Below, in pieces: positions 45,521 to 53,817 of a stretch of 64,000 nucleotides of DNA. The stretch comes from Mesorhizobium sp. RMAD-H1 (lineage in GTDB: Bacteria; Pseudomonadota; Alphaproteobacteria; Rhizobiales; Rhizobiaceae). Position 1 is the first letter of the stretch, and the number at the start of each line of letters is the position of its first letter. Location: assembly GCF_014191375.1 (NCBI RefSeq), contig NZ_JACHWN010000009.1, forward strand, positions 62,001-126,000. Reading direction: 5' to 3'. The notes under the pieces are model-generated. The model was given only the letters and a program-made list of their open reading frames with translations, was not told the DNA's origin and ran no database searches. A program made the translations under genes and the position numbers.

Positions 45521-46729
45521 TTACTGCGAAACCAGCGGACAGCCGCTTTCCTCGGCCGAAAGATAAGCCTGATCGCCGGGAATGGTTGCCAGCACCTTGT
45601 AATAATCCCAGGGTTCCTTGCTCTCCTCCGGCTTCTTCACCTCCATCAGGTACATGTCGTAGACCATGCGGCCGTTGGCCTGGACCTTGCCGCCACGCGC
45701 GAAGACGTCTTCCGCCGGCATTTCATGGAGCTTCTTGGCGACGGCTTCGCTTTCATCTGTGCCGGCTGCCTGGATGGCCTTGAGATATTGGGTCACAGCG
45801 GAATAGGTGCCGGCCTGAACCATGTTGGGCATACGGCCGGTGCGCTCGAAGAACTTGCGGCCGAATTCGCGCGATTGATCATCCCGGTCCCAATAGAAGC
45901 CCTCGGTCAGCGTGAGGCCCTGTGCCGCCTCGAGGCCGAGGCCATGCACTTCCGCCAGGGTGAAGAGGAGAGCGGCCAAACGCTGGCCACCGGCAACAAT
46001 GCCGAATTCGGCGGCCTGCTTGATGGCATTCGATGTATCGAGGCCGGCATTGGCGAGGCCGATCACCTTGGCGCCGGAAGCCTGAGCCTGCAGCAGGAAC
46101 GACGAATAATCGGTAGTGGCCAAAGGATGCCGGACGGCGCCGAGAACCTGGCCGCCCTTCGATTTCACGAATTTGGAGGTCTGGTCTTCCAGCGAATAGC
46201 CGAAGGCATAATCGGCGGTCAGGAAGAACCAGCTGTCGCCGCCCTGCTCGACCAGCGCGCCACCGGTGCCGACGGCCAGCGCATGGGTGTCATAGGCCCA
46301 GTGGAAGCCATAGGGGGAGCATTGCTTGCCCGTCAGCTCTGTGGTGGCCGGGCCGGTGGAGATGGTGACCTTCTTCTTCTCCTTGGAAAGCCCCTGAACA
46401 GCGAGCGCTACCGAGGAGGTGGTCAGTTCCATGATGGAATCCACCTGTTCCGTATCATACCATTGGCGCGCGATGTTCGACGCGATGTCCGGCTTGTTCT
46501 GGTGATCGGCGGTGATGATCTCGATAGGGGCATCGAGCACCTTGCCGCCGAAATCCTCCGCCGCCATCTTCGCGGCTTCATAGGACCATTTGCCGCCGAA
46601 ATCGGCATAAACGCCCGATTGGTCGTTAAGAATGCCGATCTTGACCTTGCCGTCGGAAATCTCGGCGCTCTGCGCCGGAATGACGGTAGCGGCCAACAAG
46701 ACGGCGGATGCGATTGCCAATAGCTTCAT
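45521..46729 (-). CDS. ABC transporter periplasmic substrate-binding protein (LivK-like)
   Basis: Periplasmic binding protein of 402 aa, type I fold. A cleavable signal peptide ends near AQSAEIS. VKIGILNDQSGVYADFGG opens the mature protein. AADYAFGYSLEDQTSKFV-like sequence and DYYKVLATIPGDQAYLSAEESGCPL close it. The ligand could be an amino acid, amide, urea-like or aromatic compound. It is first in the operon and divergent from the LysR gene. Confidence 0.88.
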   Translation of the reverse strand: MKLLAIASAVLLAATVIPAQSAEISDGKVKIGILNDQSGVYADFGGKWSYEAAKMAAEDFGGKVLDAPIEIITADHQNKPDIASNIARQWYDTEQVDSIMELTTSSVALAVQGLSKEKKKVTISTGPATTELTGKQCSPYGFHWAYDTHALAVGTGGALVEQGGDSWFFLTADYAFGYSLEDQTSKFVKSKGGQVLGAVRHPLATTDYSSFLLQAQASGAKVIGLANAGLDTSNAIKQAAEFGIVAGGQRLAALLFTLAEVHGLGLEAAQGLTLTEGFYWDRDDQSREFGRKFFERTGRMPNMVQAGTYSAVTQYLKAIQAAGTDESEAVAKKLHEMPAEDVFARGGKVQANGRMVYDMYLMEVKKPEESKEPWDYYKVLATIPGDQAYLSAEESGCPLVSQ

Positions 46730-46973
46730 CTTGGTCTCCTCCCAATGATGGCCCGGCGTTGAAACGGAAGGGCTCCTGTTTCAGCTGCGGGGCTGTCCCG
46801 ATCGTGTCATGGTGATTTGCAGCGCGTCCCACGACACTCCCCTGCCGTGAAATTGCGTCCAGATGTTCCTCCTCCCCACATCATAGGCGGTTTTTCTCGT
46901 TTCCGGCTATCACGTGTTCTTAAAAACCTAGCATTGACAAATGCGTACAAGAATAACAATTTTCGAACAGGTT

Positions 46974-46991
46974 CTGTACAGAAACGTACAG
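46974..46991. promoter_or_regulatory. Palindromic operator candidate between the liv operon and lysR-type gene
   Basis: CTGTAC and GTACAG, perfect 6-bp arms around AGAAAC, lie 36 bp before the LysR start. A TTGACA element sits at 46934-46939. LysR regulators often bind such sites in divergent promoters. Confidence 0.5.
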
Positions 46992-47027
46992 ATAGCGAAT
47001 TGAAGCGCGGTCTGCGGGAGGGTGGCT

Positions 47028-47939
47028 ATGCGGCAATTCACATGGGACGATCTGCAATATTTTCTGGCCGTGGCCCGCACGGGACAGCTGTCGACGGCGG
47101 CCCGCAAGCTGAGGACAAACCACGTCACCGTCTCGCGGCGGATCGACCGCCTGGAGCAGGCGCTGTCGGCCAAGCTCTTCGAGCGCAACTCACGCGGCTA
47201 TATGCTGACGCCGCTCGGCGAAAGGCTGATGGAGCCGGCGGAAATCATGGAGCGCGAGGCGGGAAAGTTCCAGACGGAGGCGTCCGGCAACATGGCCTCG
47301 CTTTCCGGCGTGGTGCGGCTGAGCACGCTCGAAGGGTTCGGAAATTTCTTCCTCGCCGAGCGTTTGCCCATCATGGCCCAAGCCTATCCCGGCCTGTCGG
47401 TGGAGGTCGTCACCATCCAGCAGATCGTCTCCCTTTCGCGGCGCGAGGCGGAGCTTTCCATCACGCTCCATCCGCCGCGGACGGGGTCGTACCAGCATGA
47501 GAAAATCACCTCCTACCGGCTCTTCATCTATGGCTCGCGCGACTATCTGGCGCGCGCGGCGCCGATCAGCCAGCGCAAGGATCTCTCCAATCATCCCTTC
47601 ATCGGCTATATCGAGGACATGGTGTTCACCCCCGGGCTCGACTATATGCGCGAGATCCTGCCCGGCCTCCGGCCGGCCTATCAGAGCTCAAGCATCCATG
47701 CGCAATTGAGCGCAGCCCTGGCGGGCTACGGCCTCTGCGTGCTGCCCTATTACATCGCCAGCAAGCACGACACGCTGGTGCCGGTGCTGCCGAAGGAAAT
47801 GCATCTGGTGCGCGATTACTGGCTGAGCTGTCATGACGACGTGGTGGCCGCGCCGCGCATCCGTGTCCTGAGCGATTTCATCAGGCGCGAGGCGCACGCC
47901 TTTTCGGCGAATTTTCTGGGCGAAGCTTTGCTCAATTGA
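47028..47939 (+). CDS. LysR-family transcriptional regulator
   Basis: DNA-binding regulator of 303 aa. The ATG at 47028 is better spaced from GGGAGG than the GTG two codons earlier. The winged helix-turn-helix reads LQYFLAVARTGQLSTAARKL and then HVTVSRRIDRLEQAL near residues 10-50. The C-terminal half is a periplasmic-binding-protein-like effector domain ending AHAFSANFLGEALLN. Being divergent from the ABC importer and GMC oxidoreductase operon, it probably regulates that operon. Confidence 0.88.
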   Translation: MRQFTWDDLQYFLAVARTGQLSTAARKLRTNHVTVSRRIDRLEQALSAKLFERNSRGYMLTPLGERLMEPAEIMEREAGKFQTEASGNMASLSGVVRLSTLEGFGNFFLAERLPIMAQAYPGLSVEVVTIQQIVSLSRREAELSITLHPPRTGSYQHEKITSYRLFIYGSRDYLARAAPISQRKDLSNHPFIGYIEDMVFTPGLDYMREILPGLRPAYQSSSIHAQLSAALAGYGLCVLPYYIASKHDTLVPVLPKEMHLVRDYWLSCHDDVVAAPRIRVLSDFIRREAHAFSANFLGEALLN

Positions 47940-47960
47940 GCGGTTGCGTTCCGGAACTGC

Positions 47961-48116
47961 TCACTGCTGCACGAACAGGACCGCCGCGATCGCCACGGAG
48001 AAGACGACGGCGGAAACCGCGCTGTATCTCTGCAGCACACCCATCCGGTACAGCGCGACGGCAAAGACGACAATGATGGGCGTGGCGACGATCAGGCCGA
48101 TCTGGGCATCCGTCAT
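47961..48116 (-). CDS. Small membrane protein divergent from norE
   Basis: A 51-residue protein beginning MTDAQIGLIVATPIIVVFAV, with two hydrophobic helices separated by LYRMGVLQRYS and ending AAVLFVQQ. AAAGGAC lies upstream of the ATG at 48114-48116. It faces away from norE across 120 bp that hold two TTG-N8-CAA sites, so it may belong to the NO-responsive set. I do not recognise the family. Confidence 0.6.
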   Translation of the reverse strand: MTDAQIGLIVATPIIVVFAVALYRMGVLQRYSAVSAVVFSVAIAAVLFVQQ

Positions 48117-48130
48117 GGCGGTCAGGTCCT

Positions 48131-48144
48131 TTGTCTTTAGGCAA
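48131..48144. promoter_or_regulatory. FNR/NnrR-type box upstream of norE (weak)
   Basis: TTGTCTTTAGGCAA keeps the TTG-N8-CAA core but little of the inner consensus. It lies about 93 bp before norE and 15 bp before the divergent small gene. A second core match, TTGCGGAGGGACAA, is at 48171-48184. Confidence 0.45.
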
Positions 48145-48236
48145 GCATACCGCCGGCGTCCGTTCGCTCTTTGCGGAGGGACAAAGAAGGTTGTTGGGCA
48201 CCGGCATAGTTTGCGCGTGTTGAACTGGAGACACGC

Positions 48237-48788
48237 ATGACGACAGTGCCCTCGTCGGCGTCGGAGCGAGCCGACGCAGGCGACGATCTGCTTCTTTGGA
48301 TACTGGTCTGGAGCGAGCTGACGGCCTTCGCCGTCCTGTTCCTCGGCTATCTCGTGATGTCGGTGCTCAATGCAGACAGTTTCGATGTCGCGAGACTGCA
48401 TCTTTCCCCCGGCCTTGCCAGCCTCAACACGCTTGTCCTGCTGGCGAGCGGCTGGCAGGCCGCCCTGGCGGCCAGGGAAAATGCAGGGCAGCGGCAGCAA
48501 AGGATTGCCCTGCTCGTCGCCGCCGGGCTGGGGCTTGTCTTCGTTGCGCTGAAATTCGTCGAATACAGCTCGGAATGGCGCTTCGCCGGTGAGGAGAGCT
48601 TTCACGCATTCTTCGAGCTCTATTTCATGATCACCGGCTTTCATCTCGCCCATGTCGCTTTCGTCGCCGTGCTCTTCGTGATCGTGGCGCTCAAGCCGGC
48701 CCGCTCGAATGTCGTGATGCTGGCGACCGTCTGGCACATCATCGATCTGGTCTGGCTGGTGATGTTTCCACTGATCTATCTGGGGTAA
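48237..48788 (+). CDS. norE: Nitric oxide reductase accessory protein NorE (oxidase subunit III-like)
   Basis: Membrane protein of 183 aa, with about five helices and homology to cytochrome oxidase subunit III. LLLWILVWSELTAFAVLFLGY, FFELYFMITGFHLAHV and ATVWHIIDLVWLVMFPLIYL are conserved in NorE. TGGAGAC precedes the ATG. It starts the norEFCBQD cluster, the order seen in Brucella. NorE is thought to help assembly or stability of the NO reductase. Confidence 0.9.
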   Translation: MTTVPSSASERADAGDDLLLWILVWSELTAFAVLFLGYLVMSVLNADSFDVARLHLSPGLASLNTLVLLASGWQAALAARENAGQRQQRIALLVAAGLGLVFVALKFVEYSSEWRFAGEESFHAFFELYFMITGFHLAHVAFVAVLFVIVALKPARSNVVMLATVWHIIDLVWLVMFPLIYLG

Positions 48789-48793
48789 GTCAC

Positions 48794-49078
48794 ATGCCGC
48801 CGAGCCGCTCCAAGCTGGTTTCCAGCACCATCTGGATCATGCTGCTTGCCTTGGCTTCAGCATTTCTTGCGGCGCAGTGGAAGCAGGAGACCATGCCGGT
48901 CCTCGCTTTTGTGGTGGTGCTCGTCCTCACGGTCCTCAAAGCACGGCTGGTCATCCTCGATTTCATGCATCTGCGAGGCCATCGTCCGCGCCTTGCGGCT
49001 GCGCTCCTCTGCTGGCCGGCCTTCTTCGCAATCGTCATCCTGGTAAAGGTGCTGATGGCCGGCCTCATCGCCGCCTGA
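48794..49078 (+). CDS. norF: Nitric oxide reductase accessory protein NorF
   Basis: A 94-residue protein with three membrane helices, related to prokaryotic oxidase subunit IV. VLKARLVILDFMHLRG is the family's conserved loop. It begins 5 bp after the norE stop. In related bacteria NorF is needed for full NO reductase activity. Confidence 0.87.
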   Translation: MPPSRSKLVSSTIWIMLLALASAFLAAQWKQETMPVLAFVVVLVLTVLKARLVILDFMHLRGHRPRLAAALLCWPAFFAIVILVKVLMAGLIAA

Positions 49079-49090
49079 CCTTCAGAAACA

Positions 49091-49104
49091 TTGATCCAGA
49101 TCAT
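49091..49104. promoter_or_regulatory. FNR/NnrR box upstream of norC
   Basis: TTGATCCAGATCAT matches TTGAT-N4-ATCAA at nine of ten positions. It lies about 145 bp before the norC ATG. It is the best such site in the window. Confidence 0.75.
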
Positions 49105-49248
49105 GGACGGCGAGCGTTTCCCTTCCCGGCGTCGGAGGATTTTGTTTGCACAAGCGCAAAGAAGCCGGGCCGGAAAACCGCCATTGAACGGCAGGTCGTC
49201 TTCATCGCGTTTGCACGCGTGACGGATTGAAATCAAGGGGACTTCGGA

Positions 49249-49701
49249 ATGGCGGAACGCCTCACAAAGACAGGAGCCCGGAACGTCTTCTACGGCGGAT
49301 CGGCCTTCTTCTTCGCTATATTCATCGGGCTTACGGCCCACAGCCACTACTATATGCGCACGACCTCCACCGACGAGACGAAGCTCACGGATTCGGTCGC
49401 GCGCGGCAAGCATGTCTGGGAGAAGAACTCCTGCATCAATTGCCATACGCTTCTGGGCGAAGGCGCCTATTTCGCTCCGGAACTCGGCAATGTGTGGAAG
49501 CGCTGGGGCGGCGATACGGATCCCGAAGGCGCGCGGGAAACGCTCAAGGCATGGATGGCCGCGCAGCCCTCGGGCGTCGAGGGACGCCGCCAGATGCCGC
49601 AATTCAATCTCACCGACGAAGAGCTGAACGATCTCGCGGATTTCCTGGAATGGGTCAGCAAGATCAAGACGCAGAAATGGCCTCCGAACGATGCCGGCTG
49701 A
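49249..49701 (+). CDS. norC: Nitric oxide reductase subunit C (cytochrome c)
   Basis: Membrane-anchored cytochrome c (150 aa) that passes electrons to NorB. One N-terminal helix (NVFYGGSAFFFAIFIGLTAHS) serves as anchor. The haem c motif is CINCH near residue 62, followed by TLLGEGAYFAPELG, a NorC hallmark; the axial methionine is in RQMPQFNL. AAGGGGAC precedes the ATG. A separate promoter is likely because of the upstream FNR-type box. Confidence 0.95.
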   Translation: MAERLTKTGARNVFYGGSAFFFAIFIGLTAHSHYYMRTTSTDETKLTDSVARGKHVWEKNSCINCHTLLGEGAYFAPELGNVWKRWGGDTDPEGARETLKAWMAAQPSGVEGRRQMPQFNLTDEELNDLADFLEWVSKIKTQKWPPNDAG

Positions 49702-49728
49702 TCGACAGGGAGCAAGGAGAATCCACCC

Positions 49729-51075
49729 ATGAAATACCAAACCCAGAAGGTCGCCATGCTGTATTTCTACGGCGCGCTCGGCCTGTTCGTCGCCCAGGTG
49801 GTGTTCGGTGTATTAGCGGGCACCATCTATGTATTGCCCAACACGCTTTCGGAACTGCTTCCCTTCAACATCGTGCGGATGATCCACACCAATGCCCTTA
49901 TCGTGTGGCTGCTGATGGGCTTTATGGGGGCGACCTACTATCTGCTTCCGGAAGAGGCTGAAACCGAGCTCTACAGTCCCCGGCTTGCCGTCGCCCAGTT
50001 CTGGCTGTTCCTCGTTGCCGCGGCGGTCGCCGTGGTCGGTTATCTCTTCCATATCCATGAGGGGCGCGAGTTTCTGGAGCAGCCCTTCGCCATCAAGGTA
50101 GGCATCGTCGTGGTCTGCCTGATGTTCCTGTTCAACGTCACGCTCACCGTTCTGAAGGGCCGCAAGACGGTGGTCACCAACATCCTGATCTTCGGGCTGT
50201 GGGGGGTCGCGATCTTCTTCCTGTTCGCCTTCTACAATCCGGCCAATCTGGCGCTCGACAAGATGTACTGGTGGTATGTCGTCCATCTCTGGGTCGAAGG
50301 CGTATGGGAGCTGATCATGGCGTCGGTGCTCGCCTTCCTGATGATCAAGCTCAACGGCATCGACCGGGAGGTGGTGGAAAAATGGCTCTATGTCATCGTC
50401 GGCCTGGCGCTCTTCTCCGGCATTCTCGGCACCGGCCACCACTTCTACTGGATCGGCGCGCCGGGCTACTGGCAGTGGATCGGATCGCTCTTCTCGACAC
50501 TGGAAGTCGCCCCGTTCTTCACCATGGTCATCTTCACCTTCGTCATGACCTGGAAGGCCGGGCGCAAGCATCCCAACCGGGCAGCGCTGCTCTGGTCAAT
50601 CGGCTGCTCGGTGATGGCGTTCTTCGGGGCCGGCGTCTGGGGCTTCCTGCACACACTGTCCTCGGTCAATTACTATACGCACGGCACCCAGGTGACCGCC
50701 GCGCACGGGCATCTCGCTTTCTTCGGCGCCTATGTGATGCTGAACCTCGCCATCATCGCCTACGCAGTGCCGGAGATCCGCGGCCGTGCCCCTTATAACC
50801 AGTGGCTGTCGATCGCCAGCTTCTGGATTATGTGCACCGCCATGTCGGTGATGACCTTCGCGCTCACCTTCGCGGGCGTACTGCAGGTGCACCTGCAGCG
50901 GGTGCTCGGCGAAAGCTACATGGATGTGCAGGACCAACTGGCGCTCTTCTACTGGATCCGTCTCGGCTCGGGCGTCTTCGTGGTGATCTCGGCCCTGATG
51001 TTCGTCTGGGCGGTCCTCATGCCCGGCCGGGAGCGTGCAATGAGCAAAGCGGTCGTCCGGCAGCCGGCCGCGTGA
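49729..51075 (+). CDS. norB: Nitric oxide reductase subunit B (catalytic, cNor type)
   Basis: Twelve-helix catalytic subunit (448 aa) that reduces two NO to N2O. Length shows it is the cytochrome c-dependent form, without the quinol-oxidising N-terminal extension. Haem ligands are in MIHTNALIVWLLMGF and in AAHGHLAFFGAYVM. The non-haem iron site uses WVEGVWELIMAS and GTGHHFYWIG. The conserved glutamate loop is LPEEAETELYSP. AAGGAGAA lies before the ATG. It follows norC by 27 bp. Confidence 0.96.
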   Translation: MKYQTQKVAMLYFYGALGLFVAQVVFGVLAGTIYVLPNTLSELLPFNIVRMIHTNALIVWLLMGFMGATYYLLPEEAETELYSPRLAVAQFWLFLVAAAVAVVGYLFHIHEGREFLEQPFAIKVGIVVVCLMFLFNVTLTVLKGRKTVVTNILIFGLWGVAIFFLFAFYNPANLALDKMYWWYVVHLWVEGVWELIMASVLAFLMIKLNGIDREVVEKWLYVIVGLALFSGILGTGHHFYWIGAPGYWQWIGSLFSTLEVAPFFTMVIFTFVMTWKAGRKHPNRAALLWSIGCSVMAFFGAGVWGFLHTLSSVNYYTHGTQVTAAHGHLAFFGAYVMLNLAIIAYAVPEIRGRAPYNQWLSIASFWIMCTAMSVMTFALTFAGVLQVHLQRVLGESYMDVQDQLALFYWIRLGSGVFVVISALMFVWAVLMPGRERAMSKAVVRQPAA

Positions 51076-51089
51076 GAAGGAGAAGAGCC

Positions 51090-51902
51090 ATGACCGTCCT
51101 TACCACCGGAATGCCGCGAACCGGGCCGGATATCCCGGCCTATGTCCCGCAAGGCAACGAATGCAGGCTGTTCGAAACCGCATGGACGCGCCGGCTGCCG
51201 CTCCTCCTGAAGGGGCCGACCGGCTGCGGCAAGACACGTTTCGTCAGCCATATGGCGGCCCGCCTCGGATTGCCGCTCGCCACCGTCTCCTGCCATGACG
51301 ATCTCACGGCGGCTGATCTGACCGGCCGCTTTCTCCTGAAAGGCGGCGACACGGTCTGGGTGGACGGCCCCCTGGCGCAATCGGTGCGCAATGGCGGCAT
51401 CTGCTATCTCGACGAGATCGTTGAGGCACGCAAGGACGTGGCGGTCGTCCTCCATCCCCTGACCGACGACCGGCGGATCCTGCCACTCGAGCGCACCGGC
51501 GAGACGCTGGAGGCTCCCTCGACCTTCATGCTCGTCGCCTCCTACAATCCCGGATACCAGAATATCCTGAAGGCGCTGAAGCCCTCCACGAAACAGCGCT
51601 TCGTGATGATCGAGTTCGATTTCCTGCCGCGCGGGCAGGAGATCACGATCGTCGCGGCCGAAAGCGGCCTGGACGAGGCGCGGGTGGCGCCGCTCGTCGA
51701 TCTTGCCCGAAAGTTGCGCGCACTGAAGGGACAGGACATCGAAGAGGGCGTTTCGACCCGGTTGCTCGTCTACTGCGCGTCTCTCATAGATAGCGGCATG
51801 CCGGCGCGCGAAGCGGTGCTTGCCGCCCTGATCGAGCCACTGACCGACGAGCCGGACGTCAAGGCGGCGCTTACCGAAATCGCCAGTGCCGTCATCGCGT
51901 GA
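51090..51902 (+). CDS. norQ: NO reductase activation AAA+ ATPase NorQ
   Basis: MoxR-type AAA+ ATPase (270 aa) that works with NorD to insert or activate the non-haem iron of NorB. Walker A is GPTGCGKT near residue 40, Walker B is ICYLDEIVEA, and the sensor region includes MLVASYNPGYQ. AAGGAGAAG precedes the ATG at 51090. It starts 14 bp after norB and ends 7 bp before norD. Confidence 0.95.
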   Translation: MTVLTTGMPRTGPDIPAYVPQGNECRLFETAWTRRLPLLLKGPTGCGKTRFVSHMAARLGLPLATVSCHDDLTAADLTGRFLLKGGDTVWVDGPLAQSVRNGGICYLDEIVEARKDVAVVLHPLTDDRRILPLERTGETLEAPSTFMLVASYNPGYQNILKALKPSTKQRFVMIEFDFLPRGQEITIVAAESGLDEARVAPLVDLARKLRALKGQDIEEGVSTRLLVYCASLIDSGMPAREAVLAALIEPLTDEPDVKAALTEIASAVIA

Positions 51903-51909
51903 GGCCTTC

Positions 51910-53808
51910 ATGCTCGATTTCCTCGAACTGGAAGAAACGGTCGGCAAGATCTGGCACCGGCTTGTCGGCTCGACGGCGAGCATGCCCCGCTATCCCGACC
52001 ATGCGGTCACCTTCGACGAGATGAAGCCGATCCTCGCCTGCTGCTTTCGCGGGTTCGGCGGGGAGGCGGCCGTGCAGGTTTCCCCGGCGCCCGCCCGCAC
52101 CTCCTCCCATCGGCTGCGGCTTCGGCAACTGATAGGCGTGGGAGAGGAAAGGGTCTCGCAGGCCTCGCGTGATCAGGCGACCGTGCTGGTCCCGCCGGTA
52201 ATCGATCTTTTTCCCGACAGGCAGCTCAACCGCGATCTCTATATCTGGCTGGCTGCCGCGATGGCTGTCATGGAGCGCCGCGAGCCCGCCGGACCGGATC
52301 CACTTGGCCGCGACCTGCAGCGCATAGATGCCGCGCAAAGAACGGTCGCGGGCATCCTGGCGGCTTTTGCAGGGTTGCGGCCGGTATATCGGCGGCTCTG
52401 CGCAGCCGTTCTGCAAGAGAGGGCGCGGAGCACGCTGCCCGCCGTCGAGCAGCTGGTGGAAAGCATGATCATCAGTCTTTTGAAGCGAGGTGCGGGGCTG
52501 CCCGATGACACACCGTCAGCGATTTTTCCAAAGGCGGCTCCGCCGGGCTATCAGCCGATGATGAGCGTGCCGCTATGGCCGGAATTCCGCGTCCGCGAGG
52601 AAACGAAGTCAGGCGGAGAGGAGTTCACGGGCGAGGCGGCCGATATCAGGCCGGTGGAAAGCAATGCCCGTTATATGGCGACGCGGCAGAACCAGGATGC
52701 AGGGCGTCCGGAGCGTAGCCCCTTCATTCTCAACCGTTTCGAGAAGATCCTCGCGATGGCCGAAATGGTCAATGTGGACCGGCCGACCGACGATGACGAG
52801 GAGACGGACGGCAAGGCAGCCGACGATCTGGACGACATGACGCTCGGGCGCCGGAAGGAACGGCCGTCCTCGAAATTCCGGTTCGACCTCGACCTTCCGC
52901 CCGAGATGGTCGATCTTTCGGCGATCGCGGCAGAATTCACCTATCCCGAGTGGGACTATCGAAGTGCCCGATATCTCGAAAGCCACACAAGGGTGCTGGC
53001 CGTGCCGGCGACGGTGGTTGGGGAGGGAAGACCGCAGAGCGATGAGACCCTGAGGCTCATCCGCAAGGTCAGGCGGCAGTTCGAGATCATCAGGCCCCGT
53101 CGTGAAATGCTGAAGGCGCAGCTGGACGGGGCGGAGCTCGATCTCGATGCCGTCGTCCGCTCCAGGACCGATCTCGCCGCGGGCGGCCAGGGAAGCGACA
53201 GGATCCATCTTGCAAGCCGGCCGCAGACGCCGGATCTCGCCACCACGATACTGGTGGATGTCTCGCTTTCGACCGACGCGTGGATCGACAATCGCCGGGT
53301 CCTCGACGTGGAGAAGGAGGCATTGCTGGTGCTTGCCCAGGGGCTGTCGGCCTGCGGCAGCGCGCATTCCATCCTGAGCTTCACCTCGCGGCGGCGGTCG
53401 TGGGTGCGGATCGAAACGGTCAAGGACTTTTCGGAAAACGTGGCCGGTGCGGTCGAGGACAGGATTGCCGGCCTGAAGCCGGGTTATTATACCCGGATGG
53501 GCGCTGCGATCCGTCATGCGGCATCGGAACTCCAGAAACAGCCGAGCCGGAAGAAACTCCTCCTGGTGCTGACCGACGGCAAGCCGAACGACATCGATCA
53601 CTATGAGGGGCGGTTCGCCCTCGAGGACAGCCGCCGCGCCGTCCAGGAGGCTCGCCGGTCGGGCACCAGTGTCTTCGCGGTGACCGTCGACAGGGACGCG
53701 CAGAATTATCTGCCGACACTCTTCGGCCGCCACGGTTTTGCGCTGGTCGCAGACATCTCGAAACTGCCGGTCGCGCTGCCAACCATCTATCGCGGGCTGA
53801 CGGCATAG
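51910..53808 (+). CDS. norD: NO reductase activation protein NorD (VWA domain)
   Basis: Partner of NorQ, 632 aa. The C-terminal von Willebrand A domain has a MIDAS motif DVSLS near residue 453 and LTDGKPND. The N-terminal 400 residues are the less conserved NorD region, with an acidic middle (TDDDEETDGKAADDLDD). The ATG at 51910 has GTGAGG upstream; an upstream in-frame start inside norQ is less likely. It converges with hemN across 9 bp. Confidence 0.94.
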   Translation: MLDFLELEETVGKIWHRLVGSTASMPRYPDHAVTFDEMKPILACCFRGFGGEAAVQVSPAPARTSSHRLRLRQLIGVGEERVSQASRDQATVLVPPVIDLFPDRQLNRDLYIWLAAAMAVMERREPAGPDPLGRDLQRIDAAQRTVAGILAAFAGLRPVYRRLCAAVLQERARSTLPAVEQLVESMIISLLKRGAGLPDDTPSAIFPKAAPPGYQPMMSVPLWPEFRVREETKSGGEEFTGEAADIRPVESNARYMATRQNQDAGRPERSPFILNRFEKILAMAEMVNVDRPTDDDEETDGKAADDLDDMTLGRRKERPSSKFRFDLDLPPEMVDLSAIAAEFTYPEWDYRSARYLESHTRVLAVPATVVGEGRPQSDETLRLIRKVRRQFEIIRPRREMLKAQLDGAELDLDAVVRSRTDLAAGGQGSDRIHLASRPQTPDLATTILVDVSLSTDAWIDNRRVLDVEKEALLVLAQGLSACGSAHSILSFTSRRRSWVRIETVKDFSENVAGAVEDRIAGLKPGYYTRMGAAIRHAASELQKQPSRKKLLLVLTDGKPNDIDHYEGRFALEDSRRAVQEARRSGTSVFAVTVDRDAQNYLPTLFGRHGFALVADISKLPVALPTIYRGLTA

Positions 53809-53817
53809 AGCCGAAAA

